Shown one piece after another: positions 34,611 to 45,950 of a stretch of DNA of 64,000 nucleotides. Both the position numbers and the translations under genes were made by a program. Under the pieces are notes generated by a model, which did no database searches, was not told the DNA's origin, and worked only from the letters and a program-made list of their open reading frames with translations. The stretch's first letter is position 1. Every line of letters starts with the position of its first letter. Source of the DNA: Welwitschia mirabilis (lineage: Eukaryota; Gnetophyta; Gnetopsida; Welwitschiales); the NCBI GenBank assembly GCA_051453625.1, contig JBOZIK010000001.1:150967059-151031058 (forward strand), written 5' to 3'.

Positions 34611-37600
34611 GATCCCATTAGAGAAGTGTATTTTTTTATAAAGTTATGATAATATTTTTAGGTGTTTTGCTTAAAGATTGATTGGGATGTTTTGGATAAA
34701 AGAGTATAAATCACACTGCATCACTTATTTTATCACTTGCAAACTTATGTTCATATCATTCATGAAATACCATTGGATTATTAAGATTTGTACATAGTTA
34801 GTAATCTTTTCTTTTATAATTTATTGCTATAAAAGTTATATAAGAGGCATTTGATGAATGTAAAGTCTCTAGCTAATTGATGTATTGGTTACTAGTGATG
34901 GGTTATGGAAGCTTCCTACTTTTGAGTTTACAACCCTATTTTTGTAGGCCTATATTTATGCTTGTAATAGAAATGTTGGTCTTAATCTTAAATGAATCTA
35001 TTTTTTAGAATAAAACATATTTATTTTAGAGCAAACCTTTAAATTTATCTTTTCTATTTTAAATATACTTCTATTTCTATTTTATTTAAAGGTTAATTAT
35101 ATGTATGTTATATCAAAGTCCTAGATCCTAAAGAAATGTCATTAGTTTTGAAAAATTTCATGGAATTTTATGACAGTGTTCTAACTAGTACATGATGGTA
35201 TTAGAACATCTATTGGTATGTATTTTTACATTATGTTTATCTATTAATATATGGTAGTTTATTTGAATAGAGTTTTATCCATTGATGGACATATTTTTTT
35301 ACTCATGTAAAGTTTTATAATTTAGTTATTACAAAAATCATATTATTAATTAAAACTAAAATCTTGAGATTGATTTTATAATTATTACTAACAATCATGA
35401 ACTTAAGTTCTCTCCCTCCATAGATCATTATATGAAACAAAATTTGTGGATGTCTGAGTTTCAAGTGCATTTAGTTTTGAGGATTTATTTTTGTATAGTG
35501 CACATTAAAATATATTTTACATAAAATAAAACTGGTAAATACATGCATCCAAGTATTCATGAAGACATAGAATAATGATCTATTAAAGACAATAATTCAT
35601 AGATAAACATACTTTTTCTTTAATTAAATGAATAAATAAAAATAAATATACTAGATCTCAATAAGATTTGAATGATGATAGAATGTTAACAAATTCAAAT
35701 TTATTTCAAATAAAATTATCATATTTAAGTTTAAAATGTTGAATCATAACCTGAAATAATGAATATAATGATTAATAATTGAAAACCAAGAGCTATTTTA
35801 CTAAACATGCTAAAACAACTCCATTAACATAGTTACTTTGACTATGAAGTTATTACTATAATTTAATTAAATAATCATAATTTTAACATCTAAAAATGTT
35901 TAATATCACTAACACACATGACTCTTATCCTATTGGTTTTTCCAAGTTCATGTTCTTTTAAAATAGGAAATTGCATAAATAAAATGTATTTCAAGAATTA
36001 CATGAAAAATTCATACTTGGCTATTATGCAAAATGTAATATTTAAAAGATATCATTTGTATACCTTTCTTTAGAAACATGTGAAATTAAACTATTGTTGT
36101 TAAATGTCTTGAAAATCTTTAGTGAATTCATCGTCACAAAAATGCTTAACAAATCATACAAAATATTAGATTTTAAAATATCTCCACACATCTTCACACT
36201 TATTGTAACAATGTTTTTCCTCTTGAAATACTTTATTTAGAAAAAATAAATATGAAAATTACTAAATTAAAAAAAATCATAGTAATCCTTAAAGGAGTTA
36301 TGCAAAGAATAATAGAAAATTATTTTCTTCTATATGTTACTAAGAAAAGAAAACATAGGAATCCTAAAAGGATACACACAAATATATTAAAAAACATCAT
36401 TTAAGTTATTTCTAGTAATATATGAACAACATCCAAAGTTATATCTATGGAGTTATAAATTAGAATACTAGACAAATATGAGAATTATACTCATTAAGTA
36501 GAATTGATGGCTTATTACTAATGTACAATAGATTAAAGATATGCAAGAAGGATTCTTTTCTCTATCATTAAGAAATATGAGTAAGTCATACAAATGAATT
36601 ATGCATGTTCTTAAATGGCTTGTATTGATACTCATATCATTATATTCCTTCTATCTTATCCTCTTTTTGAATGTATGTAATGATTATTTTTCCCCTCATA
36701 ATACATCTTCATACTATCCTCTTCCATGATTTAAAATTATTTTAATAAATGCTTAATTAAGTTTATTAATGAGTTACAAGTTTTAAACTTTTATTTATGG
36801 TATTACAAAATTGTAAATCACAATATAATAAATACAATTTCATAGGTGGAATTCCCCAATCAAAGGTTGTAATTTTATTCTTTTCTTAATTCTTGCTTTA
36901 GGTTCTCATATTTTATAGTTTTCTAGATTGGATTAACATCTACACAGTTATCTCATTACTTCATTACTTTAGTATAATCACTTACTTCTCTTTGTTAGGT
37001 AAAACAAAATTTTCTAAGCATTGTTGATGATGAATCAACATTGTAAGTAAAGATGATTTTGAAATATCATCTCCCTTAGAAGATGTAGCTAATATTATCA
37101 AGGTAATGCTAGAGAATAGTAAAAGTAAAAGCTTTACTAATAGGATGAGAAGGCTAGGATAGCCTTTAACTTGAAGTAGGTATATGTTTGTATGAAAATT
37201 ACATGAAGGAGGTTCTCACACTAGTGAAGAATGTAATCTCTTCTATAATTTCCAAGACAAGAAGACAAATTAGTGATATTTTCAATGTAGAGGCAATTTT
37301 TAAATAGCTAGAAGGGGATTTAATAAAAATAAGGATTTATATGGTATTAAATGTCATTAAACCCATTTCTTTTATTTTATTTTAATGATTAACTTTTACA
37401 ATAATTGAATAATTGTTTTGTGGTTTCAATAATATAACATGATGCTTGGATGAAGGAAGAAAATGATGTTATTTTTGTAAATGTAGCTTCCATTGAATGA
37501 TGTAGATCAAAGTATGTTTCATGTTTTTTTAGCCCATTATTAATAATCATGTCATGACACTTTGAAGACTCTAATTGTTTTTAAATATTATTATAGAATT

Positions 37601-37613
37601 TATTGTAATATTA
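34611..37613. other. AT-rich sequence, little recognised
   Basis: No clear gene. A segment near 37060-37260 reads like the end of a gypsy gag (LHEGGSHTSEECNLF, about 37200-37245), recalling the H..HG..TE.C pattern, but it is isolated and weak. The rest shows no motif. Confidence 0.35.
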
Positions 37614-38653
37614 TGTAATATGTTAATTTGTAATACATATATTTCTAAATTCAAATTTATGAATGTTACTTATTTTCCAAAGGGTTAAATCCTTATCCTT
37701 TTCCTCTATCATATGCATTAATTATAAATTAACAATGTTTTTAATAGAAATTTTAACTCTGTAACATTCATCTAATTCAATTATAACTTCCTTAAATAAT
37801 AACTTTCTTTAATGTGTCTCTCTTCTCCATGATACCTTAAGTTCTATTTTTTTATAAATAAAAATAACCTATTACAAGAGATAGTAAATTAATGATTATC
37901 TAGTAAATTTTTGAAAATATACAATTCTGTAATACCACAATTTTTATCAAGTTATATATGAATTTTTTTACAAGAAAAATAACAATGGGAATAAGAAGAT
38001 TTTTAACAAGGAAATTAGACATATCTACTATTACATGTTCAAAGCTATAACCAAAATTATACATTATTCAATTTTAAAAATTATTCTCAAGACCACAATT
38101 AATGAAATTTCAAGATTCATTAAGAACTATAGATTTCATTCAAAGATAATTTCTCAAGAAATTTTTAAAAGAGATTCATAGTTAAACTTCATATTTCATT
38201 AAAATAATATCTCAAAAAAGATGTACATAATCCACTATTTAATGTATTTTTAAGATAGTCATAATATAGATGATTTCAAGATTTTTAACAGGTATATAAG
38301 TCTTACTCTAAAATAATTTCTTAACATAAATTAAAAAAGATAATCTCCTCTTTTCTTGCCATCCTTAGCAATCAAGCATTAATTTCATCACTTGTTTTAA
38401 TACAAGAATTATGGAGTGAGAAGTATGAAAATTTCACAGCTTCCAGTATGATCCAGGTAATGCAAGTTTAAGGTATCAAGTCTTAATATGTTAATAATAT
38501 AATAACAATGATTATATCAATGATTTCAAAAGAATAATATCATGGATCTGATATGAGCAAATAACTGGTTTTTCAACATTTTTTATTATAATATTTTTCA
38601 CATTTCACTTACTTCACTACTTCATTCAATGATCTATGAAGTCCACTACCTTG
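37614..38653 (-). mobile_element. Element F, 3' LTR, left part
   Basis: It aligns collinearly with 52176-53190: TTTATGAATGTTACTTATTT, CAAAGGGTTAAATCC, CTCTCTTCTCCATGATACC and the lead-in to the 25-bp array. On the minus strand this is the distal end of the 3' LTR. It ends where the LINE poly-T begins. Flanking 5-mers are TATTA here and TAATT beyond the other LTR, not an exact target duplication. Confidence 0.8.
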
Positions 38654-39005
38654 TTTTTTTAAAAAGAAATAATTTATTTTTTTTAAAATATATATGTATT
38701 AAACTAGAAAATATACATCAAGGGGCAAAGTCACCCAAGAATTATAGAAGCATTAAACTATTCATAGTAGCGAGAATAGCAAACCAAAAAAAAAGAAGGG
38801 CAAAAGGGCCCCTTAAAATATGACATAACAAGAAGTTATCTAAAAGGGTACAAGTATTAATGGAAATAGCTATACAAAAGGACTTAAAACTACTGAAAAA
38901 TGGGGGTAAAACCACTCTTATAAACTAGAACTTACAAAGAACTGGATTACAAAGGGAAAAGAATCAAAAAGAAAGATGATAGCAGTCCTCTGCAATCCTC
39001 TACAG
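38654..39005 (-). other. LINE 3' untranslated region
   Basis: Between the last J-domain copy and the poly-T junction. It carries the TTTGCCCCTTGATGTA motif and an A/T-rich end. The open frame 38629-38823 on the plus strand is antisense to it and spans the LTR junction, so it is not a gene. Confidence 0.6.
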
Positions 39006-39006
39006 A

Positions 39007-39424
39007 AAGAAAACATGTTATCATGGTTGTGTTTGAGTAAAAATCTTTCAAAATCATCTAAGAGCACCTCAAGTTCTTGATTTATTTCCTTAATTCCTTT
39101 AACATCAGTTGGATTCTTATTTGGATGGAGATAGAGAGATTTCTTTCTATAAACTTTATACCCTGAGGTAGAGCTCAGTGAGAGAGACCTGGGTAATGAA
39201 TGGACATCTTTTCAAACCTTGCATTTTCACTAAAAGGATCTATCTCCTATCTGTATTTATGTTAATATCCTAAGTTTAGGACTAGGGTTCCATAAAAGAG
39301 GAATCAGAAGTATAGCTTTAGGGAGACTAGGGCTTGAAGCTAGAGAAGAAGAGTGTTGGGCATGTCCACCTTATTCCTAGGAAGGGTGAGCTAGACAAGA
39401 AGGGCTTAAAGCTGGGGACGCATG
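39007..39424 (-). pseudogene. LINE-borne J-domain, distal copy
   Basis: On the minus strand the segment 39145-39010 reads YRKKSLYLHPNKNPTD, then IKEINQELEVLLDDFERFLL and KHNHDNMF. This aligns with the proximal copy at 40100-39940 without gaps. The signature HPD is HPN (complement 39113-39127). Upstream, 39424-39150 aligns with 40340-40070 as DNA. Together with the gap, the spacing between copies is 917 bases. An intact J-domain would stimulate an Hsp70 chaperone through HPD; with HPN it would not. Confidence 0.65.
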
Positions 39425-39923
39425 NNNNNNNNNNNNNNNNNNNNNNNNNNNNNNNNNNNNNNNNNNNNNNNNNNNNNNNNNNNNNNNNNNNNNNNNNNNN
39501 NNNNNNNNNNNNNNNNNNNNNNNNNNNNNNNNNNNNNNNNNNNNNNNNNNNNNNNNNNNNNNNNNNNNNNNNNNNNNNNNNNNNNNNNNNNNNNNNNNNN
39601 NNNNNNNNNNNNNNNNNNNNNNNNNNNNNNNNNNNNNNNNNNNNNNNNNNNNNNNNNNNNNNNNNNNNNNNNNNNNNNNNNNNNNNNNNNNNNNNNNNNN
39701 NNNNNNNNNNNNNNNNNNNNNNNNNNNNNNNNNNNNNNNNNNNNNNNNNNNNNNNNNNNNNNNNNNNNNNNNNNNNNNNNNNNNNNNNNNNNNNNNNNNN
39801 NNNNNNNNNNNNNNNNNNNNNNNNNNNNNNNNNNNNNNNNNNNNNNNNNNNNNNNNNNNNNNNNNNNNNNNNNNNNNNNNNNNNNNNNNNNNNNNNNNNN
39901 NNNNNNNNNNNNNNNNNNNNNNN
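39425..39923. other. Assembly gap (499 N) inside the LINE
   Basis: The gap falls between the two J-domain copies, as expected where a tandem repeat defeats short-read assembly. The copy number may therefore be wrong. Confidence 0.9.
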
Positions 39924-40340
39924 AAGGGAACATGTTATGATGGTTGTGCTCAAGTAAGAATCTACCCAGGTCATCTGAGAGAACCTCAAAAGCTTGATTG
40001 ATTTTCTTGAATTCTTGATCCCCAGTCGAGTTCTTATCTGGATGAAGGCGTAGGGCTTTCTTCCTTTAAGTTGATTTTATTACTTGGGGAAGAGCTTGAT
40101 GAGAGAGACCCAGGGTGATGAATGGATATCTTTTTAACCCATGCAAAGTTATAAGAAGAACCTCTCTCCTAGCTATCTTCATGTTAATATCTTGAGTTTG
40201 GGGTTGGGGTTCCAAATAAGAGGAGTCAAAGGTAGAGCTTTGGGGGGTACTATAGTCTAAAGCTAGAGGGAAAGAGTGCTGGGATTCCTGAGCAAGGTTA
40301 CTTGGTGAGGAAGGGCCTAAAGCTGAAGAAGGATAAGGTG
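39924..40340 (-). pseudogene. LINE-borne J-domain, proximal copy (HPD intact)
   Basis: The minus strand from about 40180 reads ARREVLLITLHGLKRYPFIT, LGLSHQALPQVIKST, a stop, [32 protein letters not shown] and then [14 protein letters not shown]. This follows the J-domain plan: helix I with LGLS, helix II with IK..YRKKAL, the HPDKN loop (complement 40030-40044), then helix III with F..IN.AFEVLSD. One TAA replaces the Tyr before RKK. The domain is type-III-like: no G/F or zinc region follows. Its position after ORF2 suggests a C-terminal fusion or a separate ORF of this LINE family; a captured host exon is the alternative. Confidence 0.75.
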
Positions 40341-40860
40341 GAGACTAAGCTTGAGTTGGGCTAGTATGATGCTCCTTAAAAGAATTCTGTTGGGCTAAGG
40401 GTAAAGACAGACCTACTGAGTGAGCTGGAAGCAAAGACGCCCCCTATTGCTAGGGCTAGAAGGAGTTATTATTTCTTCTGGGATAGCGTTCCAAGCTGAG
40501 GAGGATCTTCTGAAAGAAGTTCTCTTAGGGGTGGTTTGGCAAGGATGATAAGGAAAAGGATGGAAAGAGGCTTCTCTAGCTTGAGCTTCTTAAGCTGCTC
40601 TCCAAAGAGTAAGAATTAGGCCTGAGTGCCTAGAGGAGTCCTTTTACTTGAGGACTTAAATGAAAAACTAGGAAAGGTTCATCTAGCGTCCCAGATTAAG
40701 AGCCTTAAGAAACACAAAATGAATTCCAAAAAGCTTAGAATAATTACTAGATTAAATGAAATGTCTATTTACTAGTTTTACCCTAAGTCCCCACAAAGGT
40801 AGTAATGACTTCCTGCTAATATGCCAACTAGGTAGTTTAGGATTCCACCTAAAAATAAAT
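40341..40860 (-). pseudogene. Ser/Pro-rich segment upstream of the LINE J-domain
   Basis: Minus-strand frames are rich in Ser, Pro and Gln (for example RRSSSAWNAIPEEIITPSSP near 40520-40465 and SALGPSSPSNLAQESQHSF near 40320-40270). It looks like a disordered linker between the ORF2 end and the J-domain. Frames change several times. No enzymatic motif was seen. Confidence 0.5.
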
Positions 40861-43800
40861 GGAGAGCTTCTCATTGGTCTCTGCTTTTGAACGGAATCCT
40901 CTCACATTTTGTGGAAACCTCTAATAGTCTAGTGAAATATTCTTTAGAAATTTCTATTAAGATTATTCTGAAAGTTATTTGTCCTCCTTTTCATCACCAA
41001 TATAAAGAGGTGATATCAGCCCCCATGTCTCCTCTTAGTTTGTGTAGAAGTGTTTCCTATCCCACTACCTGTATTTTCTCCTATAGCTTCTAGCATTCTG
41101 TGAAAAGGCCTGGGTCAGCAGACTCATAAGTTAAAGTGGATCTCATGGTAATTTTAATTTGAAAATGATTAGAGATTATCTTTTTAGCTATATAAATAGG
41201 AAAGAAAAGGGTGGCATTATTGAAAATTAAACTATTTCTGATCCACCATATCTACCATATAGTTAGGCGAATCCCATCTACTAAATGCATGTCAAATGGA
41301 TCACAGCTTTGATAGTACTTTATCATTATTGCAATTAGATCCTTACTCCATATGCATTGATGAAAGAGATGTTGTGCTATTTTTGGATTAGACTGACAAA
41401 TGGGACATTTAGTATCAACTTGATATCCCCTTTTTGATAATTAATCTCTTATGAAAATTTGGTAATGCTCTTTCAGCCAATAGAAGACTTTAATTTTTTT
41501 TGGTATTTGTCCCCTCTAATGCTTCTTGTAATCATTCTATTTGCCATATTTCTTTATCAAGAACTATTTGGACATTTCACTCTAAGAGATGTTCAATTCA
41601 GAAAGCTATTGATGAGCTTTGTAAAAATGCTTCCAAGGATATGATACTCCACGCTTAATTATTTAGTTTCTGTACTTGTGATTAATTAAGTTACTTCATG
41701 ATTCTTCCCTCTCTTATAATTTCTTTAGAATGCTTTGATTTCTTATACAAATACAATATTCAGGTTTTTGAATATTACATCCTCCTAATTCCTTAGGACG
41801 GGCTATGATTTCCCATTTATAGAGATGTATTCTGTGGTAGTCTTTTCTCCTTGACCAAATAAAATCTTTTAAGATCTTGTCAAGTTTTTAAATGAGTTCT
41901 TTTGGAGGGCAATAACAAAAACTGTATACTAAAAGGAATAAATTAAATAAGAATTTATAAGAATGATTTTGGCCTTTGAGGATAAAACATTGTTGGGCTA
42001 AAAATGTAATTCCAAGTACTTGTCTTATGTCAATTCCATAGAGGAATGCCCAGGTAGATGTCCTAGAGTGTTTTAACTTTACATTCATAATGCAAGTTAT
42101 TTCGGCCCCTCTGATACATTGTCTACCCAAGGTATGTATTCTTGATTTCTTTCAATTAGTGTGAAGCCCTACTATCTCTAAAAATGTATTCATGACATGT
42201 TTTATACCTTTTCTTATTGAGTGGTCACCTTAGTCATGATGATAGTATCATCTGGATCATGATTATTAAGAAAAATTTGACCTCCAATTCTGATATCTAT
42301 AACTCTATTATTTTCTAAGAAAACTTATAAAACACTTATGACAAATATAAAAAGGTATGGAAATAGAGTATTCCCTTGTCTCAAACCTCTTTCCATTAAT
42401 AAAAAGTTTGATCTATGACTATTGACCTCCACACTAAACTTACTCGAAGCCTACATGTCTAGTCATAGGTTAATAATATCTTGAGAGAAACTAATTTTCC
42501 TAAGAATGCACCCTAAATCTTACTAACTAACTGACTCATAAGCTTTTCCAATATCTAATTTAGCAATAAGAAGCAGAAATTTGTGCTTTTTAATAAAGTG
42601 AATAATTTTATGGGTTAAAATGATTTGTACTTGGATATACCTAGAATGAATAAAGCTATTTTGGTTCTCTGAAATCAGATTGAGGAGCAAGGGAATGATT
42701 TAGGTAACCATAATTTTTATAAAGATTATGTAAATGACATTGCAAATCCCTAAGGGTCTAAAGTCCTCTAGTATACTGACATCCCTTTTTTTTAGAATGA
42801 GGACTACTCTGGTTCTATTCATCTCTCTAAGAATCCATCAATTATGGAATATTTCCTGCATTGCATCATGAAGGTTATCCCCTAGGACAGAGAAGTAGGT
42901 TTTGAAGAGTTTGATTAGCTACCCATTTAGACTAAGTGCTTAATTGTTTTTCATTAATCTAACTACAGTTAGTATTCCCTCTCTACTCAGGGGTTTACTC
43001 ATCATTTGATTATCCTCCTCCAAAATCTTCTTGTTCTCTTAGATCAGGCTGAGGATGATATCATCCCTTTCCTAGACTCTCTAAAGATGATCTTGTAATT
43101 CCTTTGCTATTTCTTCTTTATTTTCTATGACACAACCTTCTATTATGAGTATTTTAATTCTATTATTAGGTATATGCTGGTTGGCCTGCTGGAAGAGGAA
43201 TCTAGTATGTTTATCATCTTCTTTAAGCCATTTGATCCTTGATCGTTCTCTCTAATAATGTTCTTTATCCTCATGAATTTCTTGGATCTCCATTAGGCAC
43301 TAATATTCTCTATTTCTAAGGCTTTCTTAATTATCTCCCTTCTCCTATTTAGTTTGAATGTAATTGAGTTCCTTCTTAATTTTAGATTTTGAGTTAAATG
43401 TCTCCTTATCTTTCCTTCTCCAATCTCTTATGTGAGCCTTTAAGGTATTGAAGCCTATATATGAAAGTGACAGGTTATATACCATCATACTATGCTGAAA
43501 TTCTTTTCAGGAGTACTCTAGTTTATATTCGGTTAATCCAGTACGGTTCCATACAAAAAAGGGTTTTTCGGGGAAGAAAATGTTCCTACTCTGAGAATAA
43601 TGAGACAATGATCCAAAGAAATCCTATTTAGGTCACTAGCTTCAATAGGAAGTTTAACTAGATGTTTCTTAGTCATTACTCTATCAATCTTGGACATTAT
43701 TAGCTCTTCACCTACTCTTCTATTTGACTATGTATATTTGCAACTAGTGATGAATATATCTGTGAGAGAGCATCTTACTAAAAAATCTTTTAGGATAGAA

Positions 43801-44270
43801 TCCCCTTTAGAGTTTTAGTTGTCATTACCTAATTTTTCCCAATAGTAGAGGCATTAATTAAAGTTGTCCAAAATTATCCATTTGTATTTATCTACTACAT
43901 TCCTTTGAGATTCTTCCAATGCCGTGGCCTTGTCTAGATTGTGTTATGGACTATAAATATTTGTAATGGTTCATCCTTCATTCTTAAAGAAAATCATAAT
44001 GTGATTCTAGCTGCTACAAATCAGTTGTGCCTCTTTTTTAGTAGAAATCAAAAGAGCGCCAGAGTTACCATAGGCTTCTACACTAAAAGAGGTCCATTTC
44101 CATCCCATATTTATGTTTTCCATGTTTTATTTTATCTTTGTCTCTTGTAGATAGACTGCATCCATATTATATTGAATAATCAAATTTTGTAGGCTCTTTT
44201 TCTTACAGGAGGACCTTAATCCCCTAAAGTTCTATGAGAGAAAATTCATTGGGGGTGTTTTTATCCCTTT
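40861..44270 (-). pseudogene. LINE ORF2: endonuclease, reverse transcriptase, zinc finger
   Basis: Endonuclease: NFRGL near 44215, MDAVYLQETK (complement 44137-44166), GALLIST near 44065, ILDNFN near 43880 (family ILGDFN), RVGEELIMSKIDRVMTKKHL near 43700, SLDHCLIIL near 43600. Linker: IKWLKEDDKHTRFLFQQANQ near 43190. RT: DFRPLGICNVIY near 42750, LLLIAKLDIGKAYESVS near 42560, LMERGLRQGN near 42390. The catalytic site is PDDTIIM near 42250, where FADDT is expected. C-terminal finger: CPICQSNPKIAQHLFHQC near 41400. These are the domains of plant L1 ORF2, which nicks target DNA and primes reverse transcription. Stops and frameshifts make this copy dead, but the frame holds for long stretches. Confidence 0.85.
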
Positions 44271-44725
44271 CTAGGCACTTACCCTTTCTTCAATGTGTCT
44301 TCGATAGTAGATTAGGAACTATTTATAACATTCTCTTCTATTTCTCATTCATGTAAGATTTTGTTGCTGGGCTTTTCCTTTGTCTAGGTTTCCACTTCAT
44401 TAGATTCATCATCTTGAAGGTTTAGTTGAGCGTCATTCACATCCACAAGAGGTTGAAATGGGTTTTCTTATTTTGGATCTTCCTTTCTTTTGCTTTGCTT
44501 TGGAAAAATGGTGGTGCTTTTTCTAGTTTGTTCCTTGATTTACTTATGTCTATATATGTTCTGAAAAAATGATGGTGTGGTTTTGGTGGAACTAAAACTG
44601 CCCCCATTAAACCATGATCTCCGAGATCTACACCCTCTTCCTCTCCAGATCCATTGAATCTCATAGAGCTCAAAACCCTAATAGAGCTCCCTCTAATCCT
44701 CTAAGCTTATCATTTGAGTTGTATT
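44271..44725 (-). other. LINE 5' segment
   Basis: An open frame of 78 codons (minus strand, 44673-44437; starts MSSMRFNGSGEEEGVDLGDH) may be the end of ORF1 or a 5' leader. No RNA-binding or zinc-knuckle motif is visible. The segment ends at the LTR sequence containing TCCACTGCCTCATT. Confidence 0.4.
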
Positions 44726-45901
44726 CCTCCACTGCCTCATTTTATAATCTATGGTTAATCTATCATTTCCATATCTCATTCAGTGATTTATGGGATTCAC
44801 TGCCTTTCTTGATGATCTGTGGATTTCTCATAATAAATTCTCTTACTCCACTACCTCATTCGGTGATCTATGGAGCCCACTACCTTATTCAGTGATCTAT
44901 GGTATAATTACTAAATCAATCAATCCCATTTCATCATTTGGCAATCTGTGGGTTCTCATTTTTTACTACCTCATTCAGCGATCTATGGAAAATTCATTCG
45001 ATGATATTTAAAAAATCCAAGATGTCAAGGAAGCATAAGCAAGATGTATTATTAAATGAATATTTTCAACAAGAATAGAAATTCGTGAAGATTTTTATGA
45101 GAAGCTAGTAAAAAAAACTAGAATTTGAAATCAAGAATGCATTTTTTCAAATGTCAATAATACATACATATAATGACTTTTCAATTTTTATAAGAAATTT
45201 GTAAAACATAAATGCATAAAGTAATGCATATAAGAAAACAGCCAAATAAAGATGCAAGATTTAATAAAAATCATACCCAGATTGAAATGAACATTTGAGA
45301 ATTATAAAAGATTTCAATGCTCAAAGGATTACCCAATCTTGAAGGATCCACAGTAAAGGATTCTCCAAAAATGAAAGTGAGGAAAAAGGAGAAGGAGGGG
45401 CCTATTTATAAATAAGGTTTGGTGAAATGTAAAGGGTCAAGAGAATATGAAAACAAAACATTATAAAGGATGATGGTTAAGGAGGTAAGGGTTACATAAC
45501 ACCTCATCAATACTTACCTGACCATTAGATGCTTAATATATGAAATAATACTGTTTTTCATTAAAATAATAAATTCAAAGAATCATCACATAATAATATA
45601 TACTTTTTTCCCAAGTAAAATAAAAGATGGTGCAATAATTTCATAACTAAAAATAATATTAATGTAATCCATTAATTTAACTACTATCAAAACCACTAAT
45701 CTTGTCATTCAAGATCATAAGTACTAAATATTATAATAACAAAATAATATAATAGATAATATAACATGAATAACTTTTAAGCACAAATTTTCTAGAATAT
45801 AAATACAAGAACTGCATGATCTTGTAGGCTCTATACTAATAAAATTTATTTTAATTTAGTTTTTAAGCTAATCTTAGGACCTTTAAATTCTAGTTGTGAC
45901 A
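44726..45901 (-). mobile_element. Element F, 3' LTR, right part
   Basis: It aligns with 53195-54373, including the rest of the 25-bp array (to about 45000), GTGAGGAAAAAGGAGAAGGAGGG-type sequence near 45380 and the end TTTTTAAGCTAATCTTAGGACC...TTGTGACA. On the minus strand this is the start of the LTR (TGTCACAAC...). A purine-rich tract follows directly, confirming the orientation. Confidence 0.8.
44727..45002. repeat. 25-bp minisatellite-like array in element F 3' LTR
   Basis: About seven copies of a unit close to CACTACCTCATTCGGTGATC plus TATGG lie here, with one or two more left of the LINE (38612-38650). They are separated by short spacers (for example TTCTCATAATAAATTCTCTTA). The other LTR has the same number and spacing at 53165-53455, so the array predates insertion of the element. 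Confidence 0.75.
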
Positions 45902-45950
45902 TTTATCCATCCCTTAAAAAAATTTCATCCTTGAAACTTGAATAAGAAAG
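45902..45950 (-). promoter_or_regulatory. Element F polypurine tract and end of pol
   Basis: The minus strand reads TTTCAAGGATGAAATTTTTT followed by TAAGGGATGGATAAA and then the LTR TGTCACA. This matches the TTTCGAGGACGAAAT...AAGGGGGGA arrangement just before the 3' LTR in plant chromovirus-type gypsy elements. Confidence 0.65.

Larger units (their letters stand above)
38654..44725 (-). mobile_element. L1-type LINE inserted in the element F LTR
   Basis: Read on the minus strand: a 5' segment from 44725, endonuclease and RT from about 44250, a C-terminal zinc finger near 41.4 kb, a tandem J-domain region, and a 3' end near 38654 with a T-rich run on the plus strand (poly-A of the insert). The words TTTGCCCCTTGATGTA at complement 38715-38732 are typical of plant LINE 3' UTRs. 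It splits the LTR of element F. The flanks share a probable target duplication (TCCACTACCT left, TCCACTGCCT right). At about 6 kb it is near full length, but the short 5' segment holds no readable ORF1. It is less AT-rich and keeps more CG sites than its surroundings, so it is younger than element F. A 499-N gap lies at 39425-39923. Confidence 0.8.

Noticed and set aside
34880-34895. TTACTAGTGATGG as the missing right end of the 22252 CACTA element
   Set aside because: Its complement CACTAGTAACC departs from the left terminus CACTATTAGAAA after six bases and has no subterminal repeats.
38629-38823. Plus-strand 64-codon open frame
   Set aside because: It spans the LTR-LINE junction and is antisense to the LINE 3' UTR; not a gene.
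44614-45011. Overlapping plus-strand open frames of 93 and 73 codons
   Set aside because: They read through the 25-bp LTR array and the LINE 5' end; repetitive translation (DLW..) reflects the array, not a protein family.
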